Assembly: GCA_000969725.1 (NCBI GenBank)
Contig: JXSR01S023206.1
Direction: 5' to 3' (one strand)
Length of the DNA stretch: 36,668 nucleotides
Source of the DNA: Ophiothrix spiculata
Taxonomy: Eukaryota > Echinodermata > Ophiuroidea > Amphilepidida > Ophiotrichidae
Part shown: piece by piece, positions 1 through 10,896 of the stretch
Layout: each line of letters begins with the position of its first letter
Position numbering within the stretch: the stretch's first letter is position 1
Program-made: the position numbers and the translations under genes
The notes under the pieces: model-generated
Databases searched by the model: none
Told to the model about the DNA's origin: nothing
The model's input: only the letters and a program-made list of their open reading frames with translations

Positions 1-36
1 CTAAAGTACATCCATTTTAAATTTCAGCAAGAATAA

Positions 37-78
37 AGTGGGGTCACAAAAGTGGGGTCACAAAAGTGGGGTCACAAA
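37..78. repeat. Short tandem repeat, 14-bp unit x3
   Basis: Three perfect head-to-tail copies of AGTGGGGTCACAAA lie at 37-50, 51-64 and 65-78. This is a minisatellite-like tract with no associated coding signal. Confidence 0.95.
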
Positions 79-174
79 TTGTACCATCCCGTTTTTTTCC
101 CTTGTCAATTTTTGAAGGCTACAATGAAAAAACTGGGTGTACCTTTTGAGTCTCGTAAATCTGTTGTTTGTTAA

Positions 175-497
175 AGGTACACTGTCCGATTTTTCAAAGT
201 TTAGTTTTCACTGTCATATGAAAGATCGCCACTTAATATGTTCAAATTTCAGTTAAATCGGAACAACCATTTTTGATTTTATGAGCAATTTTGTATTTTC
301 CACTTGCCTATACTTTACTGTGTCAGTAATTTTCAATATGGTAACCATTATTTAACACATTTTTACTTATATCTCCGAAACGCAGCACATTTCAGCCGTT
401 AAATTTCACATGGGTTATGAGAAAAATATGAGAAATATTTAGGTACCAAAATCTCAGAAAGTGTGACAAAATGCTTACCCAATCGGACAGGGTTCCT
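175..497. mobile_element. MITE with TTAA target duplication (piggyBac-like)
   Basis: The ends are imperfect inverted repeats: AGGTACACTGTCCGATTT at the left and, read in reverse complement, AGGAACCCTGTCCGATTG at the right. TTAA lies directly outside both ends (171-174 and 498-501). A TTAA duplication is the hallmark of piggyBac-type integration. The 323-bp interior has no transposase, so this would be a non-autonomous element. The superfamily is inferred from the duplication alone. Confidence 0.7.
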
Positions 498-660
498 TTA
501 AAACAAAAAAGTGTGCACCGCCAATATTGAAAGTCTGGATACGCCAGTGTTCATTATCAAATAAAGCATAGTATACATTTAAATATTATTTCTTTCTGTA
601 CTGGCCATATATAATAGCAAATATTTTGTTCCTGCTTGAGAGTAGAAAGAAAATTCTCAT

Positions 661-790
661 GTTGCATTTTTAGCAGTAAATTTACAGGTGTATAAACAGT
701 AATGAAACGCCTGACCTTGATAAACCAATTGTAAACCAATTGCTTGTTCAATATCAATATACATCAGCCTTGTCTAGGAGCAAAATATCT
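661..790. repeat. Dispersed repeat, copy 1 (pair with 3055-3170)
   Basis: This stretch shares TTTACAGGTGTATAAACAGT and the downstream CCTGACCT…CCAATTG…CAATATACA…CAGCC…TGTCTAGGA pattern with 3055-3170 in the same orientation. The similarity is imperfect but colinear over about 110 bp. Copy 1 abuts the mariner-like element that starts at 796. Confidence 0.7.
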
Positions 791-795
791 CTCTA

Positions 796-1877
796 CAGGT
801 TGTAACAAAAAAAATTATACATTGTTACATACGCTGAAAGAATAAAGTTACACTATGTATCACATTGGCATTTATTTATATCGGAAGCCAACTTCTTTAG
901 CTACAAAATGCACTTTGTTTCATCCAAATTGATGGTCTACAAGCTGAGTTATGGCAATTATACTGACCCTACCTTCAGACCACCTGGGCCAGTTCATCCG
1001 ATTCATTTGCCGGTAGCAAAATAATTACACATAATGCCCCAAATCAGCCATATGATGTTCAACAGGATTACGAGGTTGATTTTAGTGTTCCATCTAACAA
1101 AGGCAATAAAGGAGCTCTTAATGATGAACTTGTCCGTAGTGTAGACTGTTGTATTTTTAATGTTTGACGGAATGCCAGAAAAATTTGTGAGAGATATCCT
1201 AGTTGATGAGACAACATATCATCTAAATGGCAGAATCAGCACACAAGCACTTTAAGACTACCCCGATTTTAATACAGGTCAAAACAACACATTTTTTTAA
1301 CTTAACTTCTTAAAAATCAAGTTCTATATTTATTGAGCTAGTAAGTTAATTTTAATTTCCATATTTTCCTTTGAATATGAAACTGTGTAAGAAAATTGCA
1401 ATGAGTTCTTTGCTTTCCTGTTTCCACCAAAGATATCGAGTCTTTGATTCAACTGTTTATGCTTACTCTGGAACATAAGCAATATTTTAACCTATTAAAG
1501 CATAACTGTTACCTAAAATATTATAAAATAATTTATGAATTAGGCTATTCTTTTCATATGAAAAAATAAAAATATTAAATGTTCTTGAACATAAAGTGTG
1601 TTTTTTGTCAATTTTATCTCACTGCATTGTTAATCTTCATCGAATCATGCAAAAACTATTTGCGCTGGAAAATGGTGAAATCGGCCCAAGTAGTTTTTAC
1701 CGGTCTTTACTTAAATGGTTGTAACTTTTGAACCTGAACATCAATTGCGATCACTTAAGCTGCTTCTGGTAGCCAATTAAATAGCCTATCAAATAAAAGA
1801 AAGTTTGAGTATTCAACATTTTTAGTTACCTCATGATATTGCAAACAAGAATGTATAATTTTTTCTGTTACAACCTG
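796..1877. mobile_element. TA-flanked mariner-like element, degenerate
   Basis: The terminal inverted repeats match at 27 of 28 positions, beginning CAGGTTGTAACA and running into an A-rich ATTATACATT tract. They are flanked by TA at 794-795 and 1878-1879. TA duplication is characteristic of the IS630/Tc1/mariner superfamily. At about 1.08 kb the element is near the size of an autonomous mariner, but only one short transposase-like stretch is readable (1163-1252). It is interpreted as a dead copy. Confidence 0.75.
1163..1252 (+). pseudogene. Mariner-type transposase fragment (first catalytic Asp region)
   Basis: A 30-codon open stretch, ended by TAA at 1253, contains the residues DETTYHLNG. 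This resembles the (S)DEATFHLNG block around the first catalytic aspartate in mariner-like transposases that carry an N-terminal DUF4817-type helix-turn-helix. It lies inside the TA-flanked element 796-1877, which makes a transposase origin plausible. No other transposase block could be read in a continuous frame, so the gene is broken by deletion and substitution. The short length limits confidence; a chance match is possible. Confidence 0.45.
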
Positions 1878-3054
1878 TATATATATATGACAAATGTAGA
1901 TGTAAGCAGTGATGAAACAATTATAAGGTTTTGTTAAAAAATAAATATCATAATTTTCTATTGGGTCATTCTTAGACATATTTTTGCCTGTAGCATCAAT
2001 TTGGCTCAAGATATGCACATCAAACTTCACTCTTGCTATCTATAGGTGATGACCTTTCATTCCAACATGAAAAAGTATATGTTAAATTTCTCACAAGATT
2101 GGAATACCTACCTTTCAGTCTTTCAAATTAAGATTTATTGCGATGTGGTTGTCAATGGGTTAGAGCTGCAAGTTGGCTCCAATTGCCTGGCTTTCCTATC
2201 CAATTACCATATATGACAGGATTTACAACAGCAACATATAGGATGATATCAACTGTTTACATCCTTTGGGAAAATAACTCAACTTTCATATAAACAGCAC
2301 TGGATGAGCAGCAGCAGTCATATCACATTATAATCTCATGTCTTGTGGTATGGCACATGAATCGGTGGTGTGCAAATTGGAGTTCAACCCATACCTGCAG
2401 GTTGTATTCTTTGCCATAAGGCCTGACCCATATTTATAGAGCACTTTACAAAGAAAACAGCACTTTACATATTGAACATAAACAAAATAATTAGATACAA
2501 ATACAAGGAATAATTCATTGGTAGATCAGCATCGTAGTCATCTTCGGAGCCATCATTTCACCTGGATCGCTTTAATTGGAAAACCACCTTGAATTGCAGA
2601 ACAGCTTTTGATGCTCTCGAGGTCCAAAAATTTATTAACTAAAAGAAGATTTAAAAAATCTCACAAATTTAGCTGATGTTTTCTGAGCTGATATAGTAGA
2701 AAAAACATTGGAATTCATTGAAAACAAGCACACTCAAAGAAGGAATAGAAGTTATAAAGTCTGAATTTCCAACATTTCTCAGGAAAACTACTCATATCTT
2801 GGGGAATGGAGAGCAATTGATTCTTGGAATAGCTCAATACTTCAGGAAATTGTTTTAAGAAATAAACATTAAAGTTCTTCTCATAGAAAAGAATCGACAC
2901 GTGTTAGTGAATCAAGCCTTTGGACGTTAATGTATTAAATCATGTTTATGCTCACAAGAATGTGGGATATTTTTTCAAGAACAATTTACTCCAGGCATTT
3001 TTCTCAATAAATAACAACATCTTGCTTCCACTAGAGATGGCAAGAAGGCTCTGT
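1878..3054. other. No recognised feature
   Basis: AT-rich DNA with only short, low-complexity ORFs on both strands. I see no domain, exon signature or clear terminal inverted repeat. It is probably intronic or intergenic. Confidence 0.5.
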
Positions 3055-3170
3055 TTATGTAGCAATTTGAGGGGCAAATTCACAGGTGTATAAACAGTAT
3101 AAAAACACCTGACCTCAGCAATCCAATTGTGTCTTCAATATACAGCAGCCTGTCTAGGAACAGAGTTACC
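3055..3170. repeat. Dispersed repeat, copy 2 (pair with 661-790)
   Basis: A direct, diverged copy of the sequence at 661-790, sharing CACAGGTGTATAAACAGTA and the following CACCTGACCT…CCAATTGT…CAATATACA…CAGCCTGTCTAGGA pattern. Similarity fades just after the shared TGTCTAGGA. Confidence 0.65.
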
Positions 3171-3310
3171 CAATTTCCTTGTTCTGCTTTCAATATATTT
3201 ATCTAAAAGTTTGAAATTCAGATTTTTAAGCAGAGCATAATTTGTGCTGTTTCTCCGTGCTAGATATGTAAATAGCAGCATACAACAGTGAAGTGATTGC
3301 CAAGAAAACA

Positions 3311-3602
3311 TTTCGTCATGTGAGTGCAAGAAAGTCATATCTGCAATGGCTGCCATTTGTCATCAATTTGCATTGTACATTGTGTAATATCCAGGCTTGG
3401 GTCAGTGGCTCTTGAAATGGTTCTTCAGGTTCTTGCACTCACATGACGATTTAAGAATTAACCCATTAAATTATGTCATTCTACATTTAGCTACTGACAA
3501 GTGTAGGCCTTTTTACATTCTTGAGAGATTTTTCACATTCTTGTGCCAAAGCATAAAATATATAACTTGCAGATATGACTTTCTTGCACTCATATGATGA
3601 AT
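3311..3602. repeat. Inverted repeat with an internal third copy
   Basis: A roughly 37-bp motif at 3311-3347 recurs in reverse complement at about 3567-3602 (core GCAGATATGACTTTCTTGCA followed by CTCA-ATGA). A partial copy in the same orientation as the right arm lies at 3431-3452 (TTCTTGCACTCACATGACGA). The arrangement resembles a small foldback element. No target duplication was found. Confidence 0.6.
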
Positions 3603-3609
3603 TGTACTG

Positions 3610-5500
3610 GTATTTTGTTTCCGGTTTTCATGAAAGCTTTGTGTAGCCTTGTCACTCTGTTAAGTCATTATTTTACAAAAACTTCTTGCATCCATTTGTC
3701 AGTGCATTCACATTTGTCACAAATATTTCAAGTTCACATGATTTCAACTTGCAAAGTGGTAAAACTGCAAAGCTACAGTTTTTTGTCGCTCAGCAAGACA
3801 TGCAGAAAAGTTTGGAACAGACAGCAAAGCTACAAAACTACAAAGTAACATTGACTATGACAACAGCACTGTTTGGTGTTTAAACATTTGCTGGTAATTT
3901 ATTTCATGAATTATATGATGCAGCTCATCAAAAAAAAAGAGCTTTTCAAGATATAGTTGAAATCATGTAAACTAAATAAAGAAAAGAGTATTTCCTATTA
4001 TTCCTTTAACATTAATCCTTCAGAAGATAAAATCATAAAATATATTTACTATCAAAATACATTAGTAGACATATTTGCATTAAATAACATGTGAGTGGGA
4101 GTTCATATCTGACATTAATTTTATTCTATATAGGAGGTAATTTCTCTCTACTTTAGCCGGTTATGAATATGAATTGATGTAAAATGGATCTAAAAGGCAG
4201 GCTAAAAGGCTACTCATGATCAAGACCACTTTATTCAACTTGTAAAAAGTATGAAATCATCTTGCTTGATAATTTTTACTATCACATTAGTGCTGTCCAT
4301 ATGGCAGCTGCCTTGAGTGACATTTATTTTTTGTATTCCCATATTTTTTGTGAGTATATGTGTCACACTTCTGCAGGCTTCATATTGGAAATCAAATGCG
4401 GACAGACACTAAAACATGGTTTGCATACGAAATCAAATACTCATGCTATTTTGTGTCCTACTAGTATAAACCAGGCTTGTTTCAAATAAGTCATGATAAC
4501 TCAACTCATTGAGTGACAATAAGGCAGTGGCAAATGCCAATGCTTTCATTTAAATACCTTGGAATACACCTATACATGAAATCTTACAGGTAATAGGTGG
4601 GCTCTTTTTTATTTTTTTACATTGATTCAAATGGTCATAGACTGAAAGTGAATGATCTAAAAGATCCAAAACTGTTTGAATTTTTAAGAAATGTTTCAAA
4701 CTTTAAATATCATATTTTGCGGCTGTTAATTTGTAACAGTTCCTGCAAATCTGTTCATGGACACTCTACCAAGGAAGTTTACAAGTGGTGTATACCAATT
4801 AATGTTCTCCAATCATCTAACAGATCAGTAAAGTGTATCAACGAGAAATATTACAAGATATTTGTCAATAAAAAGACACATCATGATGCCCATTTCATCT
4901 GCTTATCAGCAGTCTCCTCACACATTTGCCTTTGAAATATACATGTTGACCATGAGTGAGGTATAAATGTCACCGTGTCTGTAAATGCACAGATTTGAAA
5001 TGGAGACTGTCTCTAAGTAATCACAGTGAAAGGGATTCTATGTGGAAACACTGTGTACAGATTTGCTAAGTATTACCTGTCCTTAGTAATAAATGATATA
5101 TATATAATGTTTATTCAAGGGTATCTTCAACTGCTCTTTGATACACTAACCTGTGCACCAGGTTTTATGAAAGTGAGTATTTGCATTGTTGCAAGGCTTT
5201 CTGATATTATTATAAGTTGTTCATTATATTGGCATAGCTTTTGTTTTAGTCTCACTGCATTTTAAAAGAGGTTTAAAAGTTTAAATGAAGTGCAACAAAA
5301 CTCTAAAAGCAATGGATAAGTCTAAATGCAGTTATACGTATGCAACTTTTCCTTCAGACGGGATATGATTGTGTTCATAGTGTGGGTGTAATAAGAAGGT
5401 TTGTAAGAGATACGTTGGTCAAAATTGAATTATAATTTGTACACAATAAAGGTGGTTCACTTACTTCGTTGAATAAATTCATCAGGATCGTTCATAGTTC
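3610..5500. other. No recognised feature
   Basis: AT-rich sequence. The longest open frame (4597-4935, + strand, 112 codons) has no recognisable domain, biased composition and no supporting splice or promoter context, so it is not called as a gene. Confidence 0.5.
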
Positions 5501-5506
5501 ATATTG

Positions 5507-6473
5507 GGTGGCATTTCATTAGGTGGGTATGCTAAAAAGGTGGTGTTGTTACATTTTTTCGTGGGTTCTCGAACTTAATTTGATGTAAATTCACTATTCC
5601 TTGGCCTATTGACTTGTTTAATGTCTCATTTGAAAGCTTACACTTTCTGCTATCTGTGGCCTGTAATTTGGCCTTCATGGGTTACATAATTTAAGAGAGA
5701 CAATGGTTTGAACTTGGCAGTACAAGGGTGGTGGTGCCTAAGGATGCGGTGCCTACGGATGCGGTTGATACCCAAATTGAGACAATATCGCCATTTTGGA
5801 AGGTTTGACACTGCTGGAACATTCACAAATGGATTCTGTGACCTCAAATACATACAGATAGTCACCAACATGGCTAAAATTTGGTATATAATTACAGTAA
5901 TTGGCAAATTTATCATTTTTAGACCTTCCTCGGAACCCCTCCCTCCTCAAATCAGTTTTTTGGGCAGAACTTACTCATTTTTTGTCCGATTTTGACAAAT
6001 TTTGTGTCAAAATGTTCAGGGGATCAAGCTGCATCAAATAAGAGTTAAGACAGAATGATTTGAAATGTGCCATTTTCTCCCCTTGTATAGCCCGCCTCTA
6101 ATTAATTGAAGGTCATTAACACCAAGACCCTAAGGGGTCTGTTTCAAGTTTAATGCATCACAGTAACTATTAAAGTGTTTTTAAAACACATCCTGAAAAA
6201 ATGATCTGTTTACCATTAATCATTCCAATTTATGACTTGTTTTAGTAAAAACGGGCAATTTTGAGTAAAACACATTTGAAAATTACAGTTTGCATTGCGG
6301 TCTATGGAGTAATTAACCTTAATTAGTCCATTATGCCAAAACAAAAGTGATATTTGGCTAAAAAGTTACTTGAATTGAAAGAGATCAATAATATCAACAT
6401 CATATCAAACAATTGTTTTTTTGACCATTTTGACCATGTAACACATTTTTGACCCACCTCATGAAATGCCACC
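5507..6473. mobile_element. Non-coding element with 22-bp terminal inverted repeats
   Basis: The left end GGTGGCATTTCATTAGGTGG and the reverse complement of the right end (GGTGGCATTTCATGAGGTGG) match over about 22 bp with one mismatch. ATTG sits directly outside both ends (5503-5506 and 6474-6477), a possible 4-bp target duplication. The 967-bp interior has no readable transposase. The superfamily is not assigned. A Penelope-like element begins one base beyond the right-hand ATTG. Confidence 0.7.
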
Positions 6474-6478
6474 ATTGA

Positions 6479-6639
6479 TTAGTACAGATCGAATTATTTT
6501 AAAGATGGTACTCACATAGAAATATTTCACTTCCTTTCAGGAAGCTTGGTCACTCTGCTCTGCACTGTGGACTGGCAATCCGGTTTACAGGATGCTTTGG
6601 TGACGTCACAGCTGCAATGCCATTTGAGAATGAGTGAAT
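6479..6639 (-). repeat. Left inverted arm of the Penelope-like element
   Basis: A reverse-complement copy of 7378-7538 with few substitutions. It carries the 3' end of the Penelope ORF in the opposite orientation plus about 48 bp of 3' untranslated sequence. It contains a TGACGTCA palindrome at 6601-6608, which the right arm has as TGATGTCA. Confidence 0.9.
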
Positions 6640-7490
6640 ATCTTCACTTCGACTCCCACCACCCGTAACACCAGAAGCTTGGGGTCATTAGAACTTCAAT
6701 TGACAGAAAAGATGCAATTATTACCGAAGAGGAAGACACGCTGGCTGAGGAACAAATCATCAGACAAGCCCTTGTACAGTGCGGGTATCCCGAATGGGCT
6801 ATAGAGCGAGTTAAGCGAAACAAAGAAGCTCCGGCAGACAAGAAACAGAAACCAGAGTCCCAAGAGAAATCCAGGGGCTTAGCAGTGATAAATATGTCGC
6901 TGGCCTTTCGGAAAAAAATATCACGCATCTACAAGAAACACTGCTACTCAACCGCTATGAAGCCTCATCAAACTTTACGCAGACTTTTAGTCCACCCTAA
7001 GGACAAAAGGGACCATTTACAAACAGCAGATGCCATCTACGAGGTCCAATGCAAAGGTTGCTCAAAAACTTACATAGGTGAAACAGTCCGTCTATTATAA
7101 ACTAGACTCGCAGAACACAAAGCCGAAGCAGACAAAATCAGCGCTCGAACATTTACCCGTTCCCTAAGAAAGACTTCAACATCTGAGATACATAAGTCAG
7201 CCATTTCTGACCACGTAGCGGCAACTAATCATGTTATTGGGTGGGAGGAGGCAAGTTTAATTGACCAGGAAAAGGACAGAACTACCCGGTGGCTCAAAGA
7301 AGCCATTTGGATCCGAGGAAAAGGAGAAAACACCATGAATAAGGATGAGGGGGCCTACAAACTGAACAAAATTTATGATTCACTCATTCTCAAACGGGAA
7401 CGCAGCTGTGATGTCACCAAAGCATCCAGTAAACCGGATTGCCAGTCCACAGTGCAGAGCAGAGTGACCAAGCTTCCTGAAAGGAAGTGA
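6639..7490 (+). pseudogene. Penelope-like polyprotein, C-terminal part with GIY-YIG endonuclease
   Basis: A single + strand frame runs from 6639 to the TGA at 7488-7490, broken by in-frame TAA codons at 6666 and 7098. It opens with FDSHHP and HQKLGVIRTSIDRKDAII, typical of the region just after the Penelope reverse transcriptase. The linker includes CGYPEWAIERV. Then comes KPHQTLRRLLVHPKDKR and the endonuclease motif VQCKGCSKTYIGETVRLL, where YIGET supplies the GIY-YIG-type core. It continues with TRLAEHKAEADK, KSAISDHVAATNHVIGWEE and AIWIRGKGENTMNKDEGAY, the conserved C-terminal block with the catalytic glutamate. In intact elements the endonuclease nicks target DNA for retrotransposition. 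The last part of the frame lies inside the right arm. The N-terminal reverse transcriptase is missing and the two stops confirm a pseudogene. Confidence 0.88.
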
Positions 7491-7538
7491 AATATTTCTA
7501 TATGAGTACCATCTTAAAAATAATTAGATCTGTACTAA
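7378..7538 (+). repeat. Right arm of the Penelope-like element
   Basis: This is the partner of the left arm. It includes the final codons of the pseudogene, ending in a TGA at 7488-7490, followed by about 48 bp of 3' untranslated sequence ending near 7538. Confidence 0.9.
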
Positions 7539-7558
7539 CAGACTTTTATCAATATGGT

Positions 7559-7605
7559 TCACTTACTTACTTACTTACCTACTTACTTACTTACTTGCTT
7601 GCTTG
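7559..7605. repeat. ACTT microsatellite
   Basis: About eleven slightly imperfect tandem copies of a tetranucleotide (ACTT, drifting to GCTT near the end), starting about 20 bp after the Penelope-like element. Confidence 0.95.
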
Positions 7606-9111
7606 GTTGCTATCTCCCATTGCTGTTTCGTGATTTCATTTTTTCTGTTGCATTTGCTTTGCTACAGAAACATATAATTCATTACAATACTAGTCAAAAC
7701 TAGAAGATTCCCCTTTTCAACCAGTTTTTTAAATCTTTAAATTTATAGGCTATCAACAAATGAAAAGAAAAGTAGTATGGCATTGATCTTGAGTAGTCTT
7801 GAAATCCATTTTACACTAATTCACATATTCTTATCAAAACAATTAACTTCTATGCAGAATTCATTACAAGCTGAAGTAGATGAAAATGACTTTGAAGAAA
7901 CATTAATGTCAGACCCTTGTTATATAAAACAAAGATAGCGGTGAATGTAATTTGACTTTGGATAAAATTCGAGATATAATGCAATCAAAAAATGGTATAT
8001 AATATCTGACAGTAAGATCAAAAATCCTATTAGGAATACTTTAATATACTTAATTTTGGAAAAATAGAATTTAACAAAACCTATCAGATAACCCAACACA
8101 TTCGAGTTAACTTGTCATGAAAAGACCGAATGGTATACCACAATCTGTTGAATGAAATACCTGCAAAATGAAGTTGTTGAACTTCTGAGTAAGCATTCAT
8201 AAAATATGATACCAAAATCCAAGTTTAGCAAAAACAATATCAATTGGTAAAATGTTGAACCTTTAAAGAGAGGTAATCACAGTTGGTAAGAACAGCTTTG
8301 GTCAGGGCAATACATTTTGTCCCCGTGCAGCCTGATTTTTCCCAGAAATTCCATTTTCGTACATCCAAATTAAATTTTAACAAGCAAAAGAAAAAGGTGT
8401 CAGCGATACTCGAAAATTTTTGTGCATCTTTTCTCACAATTACCTGCATTTTCTCGCTGTTTTCTGCCTTGCAACTCTCTTGTTTTTCTTATCCTTTCCA
8501 ATTTTCTTGCTTACTCTCCAGATTTTCCAATTTGATTTTTGAATCAATATTTTCCCTTGTAACTTTCCACTCAGTTTGTGATACAATGTATTAGGTCTTA
8601 AAACTCAAAGTCACAATCATGCGACCTTTGGTTTCATAATTGAGCAATATGTTATTGTTAAAACAGGATGGTCTTACAAGTCAGCTCAGTCATTTTTGTT
8701 CTTTTACTCCGATCATTTTGAAAGAAAACAAGCCATGAGGCCAATTTGTCAGGTTGTTTTCTCTAAATACATTGCAGTTTCTGGCCATGCAACCTTTGCA
8801 TATTGGCATTAATACCGTGCATGCAACATTCAATATGCTGCAGAACCTAAATGGAATGTGTATGTAAAATTTCAGTATCATTAAGAGTTTCAACCTCAAA
8901 AGAGATACTCTAAAATCACAGTATAGTGTGCATTTTCTCAGTTCTTGTAATGTTTCATCCTTTTTATAATACAGGTTATAAGATGTAACAAAATATCGTT
9001 GCCTTTGATTAACGACAAATGCAAATTTCATTTTAACATCTGCTCAGCAAAGTATATCTGCTTGTGTTGTGGTAAAGGACGTGTAAAGCAGTAAAACATG
9101 ATCCCAACTAA
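7606..9111. other. No recognised feature
   Basis: AT-rich DNA. The overlapping open frames at 8240-8594 on both strands and at 8690-9031 on the minus strand have no recognisable domain. No repeat boundaries were found. Confidence 0.45.
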
Positions 9112-9343
9112 TAACCCTAACAGAACCAAATCTCACTTTAGAAAATCACGAAAATGCGCTAAGTCCAGATACTTTAAAGACGGGAGTTATATGCAGGGAC
9201 AAAATCGCTGCCCAGGCGGCATCTCAGCGGTGGCTTGCTACAGGTATCACTTGCTCGGGAAACGGGAGGTCCCTGGTTCGAATCTTGGTGAAAACCCATG
9301 TTTTTCATCACCCTTCCTTTTCGAGAAGATCAGTTAGGGTTAA
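9112..9343 (+). mobile_element. tRNA-like (SINE-like) repeat, copy 1
   Basis: Contains a near-consensus Pol III B-box, GGTTCGAATCT (9275-9285), preceded by GGAGGTCCCT. About 50 bp upstream is a weaker A-box-like stretch (9219-9232). The copy is bounded by TAACCCTAA on the left and TTAGGGTTAA on the right, an inverted telomere-like pair also present in the copy at 20405. Homology to 17647-17900 and 20405-20650 covers the CAAAATCGCTGCC-GGC region, the B-box and the right end. A tRNA-derived SINE is likely, but the inverted ends are unusual for a SINE. Confidence 0.65.
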
Positions 9344-9617
9344 GTAATATGGAACATTTACAATTGGACATTTCCTCAAAATGACTAAACAATGTTTTAT
9401 CAATGACTAACCTAAACGAAGACCGGGTAATAGGCTTCTTTCTTCTTGTAAAATATAATAAGAATTGTCTTTAATTATTGATGAAAATATTCCACCTTAT
9501 TTGCCTTATTCATGATACATACCTAAAGGAAATGTAATTGGTGTGATAGTTATAAAGGAGTACATGTGGATTCTGGCTGTAAAGGAATTTGCACTGAATC
9601 TAGCAGTGCAGTCCAGA

Positions 9618-10196
9618 CACATGGATTCTGACCATTGGAATCCTTGTACCCTAGTTTGATGAAAACACGGACCCTAGAGTCCATGAGTGTCTATGATGAA
9701 AGTACAATGTAATTAGGTCTTGTCACTTTGTGAAAGGAATCCTGTCAGTTTGAATTCTTGTGAGGATGTCTGGCCTGCATTTACAAAGCATTATAACCTA
9801 CTTACACAATTCATGGGCATCCCATACACAATCAATTTCCCTTAGATGACCACCCATCATGACCGTCCAGTCCTGCGTCCAGTAAAGTAAATGCATGATG
9901 TCTGGCAGCGCAAACCATGGCACATGGATTCTGGCCATTGGAATCCTTATAGCCCATGCAGTTTGATGAAAGCTTAGACCCTAGGGTCCATGAGTGTCAA
10001 TGATGAAAGTACAATGTAATTAGGTCTTGTCACTTAGTCAAAGGAATCCTGTCAGTTTGAATTCTTGTGAGGATGTCTGGCCTGCATTTACAAAGCATAA
10101 TAACCTACTTACACAATTCATTGGCATCCCATACACAATCAATTTCCCTCAAATGACCACCCATCATGAACGTCCGGTGAAGTAATTGCAAGATAT
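9618..10196. repeat. Tandem duplication, ~303-bp unit x2
   Basis: Unit 1 (about 9618-9903) and unit 2 (about 9921-10196) are highly similar in direct orientation. Examples are CACATGGATTCTG-CCATTGG, TGATGAAAGTACAATGTAAT and TGTGAGGATGTCTGGCCTGC. A third, much more diverged fragment appears at about 11095-11165 (CTTGTCACTT…TTGAATTCTT…TGTCTGGCC…TTTACAAA). I see no coding frame maintained across the units. Confidence 0.9.
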
Positions 10197-10512
10197 ATAT
10201 GAAGGGTATATTCTGACAAAATGTACATGTTTACAAATTTGAAATGTTCATATACCTTTCTTAAACTTATTGCAAAATGTCAGCCCAGGTTAAATTTGAA
10301 AAATACTACTTTGTGGATGAATTTAAATATAGTTTGAAAAATCTACACAATGAAACAAGTTTTCTCAGTCTTTCATATTAGAACTACTGTTGTGAGTGTC
10401 ACATGAACTTGAAATATGTAGTATAATTTCAGTGCTGAAGATGTGTTTCTTTTGAATCTGCAATCAAACAGAACTGAACCGGGTATCAAGGTTTGTGTTG
10501 GCGGTTACATAT

Positions 10513-10896
10513 CACTGGCATAACCACACTTTCAGTATTGGTGGTACACACTTTTTGGGTTTTACTGACAACTGAATTTTGAAGCCCAAAAAGGTATGAC
10601 CCAATTTTTTTCAACTTGGTTTTCAAAATCTGACAAGCAAAAACCCAAGATTTCTTATGATTTTCTTGTCAGACGTTGTAACTAAATGACAAACAACTAT
10701 CCACATCATTTTTAAAATGTATTTCTTCTATTTTTCTAACATATCAACATCGTCTTGTTTGACATAATTGCAATTGGAAAACCCCCACAAATTTTCTGAT
10801 AGTGGCATTTGGCAATCGGCAAACGCGGCGTTCAGCTACTGACAAAATATTGATGGTACCTGTGCACCCGGTGCGCCACCTTCGGTTACGCTAGTG
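10513..10896. mobile_element. hAT-like MITE with 8-bp target duplication
   Basis: The left end CACTGGCATAACC pairs with the right end, whose reverse complement is CACTAGCGTAACC. The flanking octamers are TTACATAT (10505-10512) and TTACATAG (10897-10904), seven of eight matching, which fits hAT-type 8-bp duplication. The 384-bp interior is non-coding. It resembles the element at 34285-34604, including the tract of AAAAGGTA-GACCCAA and TTTTTTTCAAC. Confidence 0.7.

Larger units (their letters stand above)
6479..7538 (+). mobile_element. 5'-truncated Penelope-like element with inverted flanking repeats
   Basis: A retroelement remnant is bounded by two 161-bp arms (6479-6639 and 7378-7538) that are near-identical inverted copies. 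Between them is the C-terminal part of a Penelope-like polyprotein: the tail of the reverse transcriptase followed by a GIY-YIG endonuclease. In this family a copy of the 3' region is often attached to the 5' end as a so-called pseudo-LTR, direct or inverted, and the coding region is often truncated at the 5' end. This copy fits that pattern. The homologous reading resumes exactly where the left arm stops. The full reverse transcriptase palm and fingers are absent, so the copy is dead. Confidence 0.85.

Noticed and set aside
37-78. CRISPR-like short repeats
   Set aside because: The copies are directly adjacent with no spacers, and the genome is clearly eukaryotic.
1040-1090. Minus-strand reading NPVEHHMADLG, reminiscent of the NPIEHLW motif of Tc1/mariner transposases
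   Set aside because: It lies on the opposite strand to the DETTYHLNG fragment and has no extended similarity; likely coincidence.
4597-4935. 112-codon open frame on the + strand
   Set aside because: No recognisable domain, low-complexity AT-driven composition, and no splice or promoter context; expected by chance in AT-rich DNA.
8690-9031. 113-codon minus-strand open frame
   Set aside because: No similarity to any family I know and no supporting context.
9219-9300. Functional tRNA gene
   Set aside because: It has a B-box, but the A-box is weak, no cloverleaf can be drawn with confidence, and it is embedded in a multi-copy repeat.
9112-9343. TTAGGG/CCCTAA words as evidence of a telomere
   Set aside because: Only single units occur at repeat ends; there is no tandem telomeric array.
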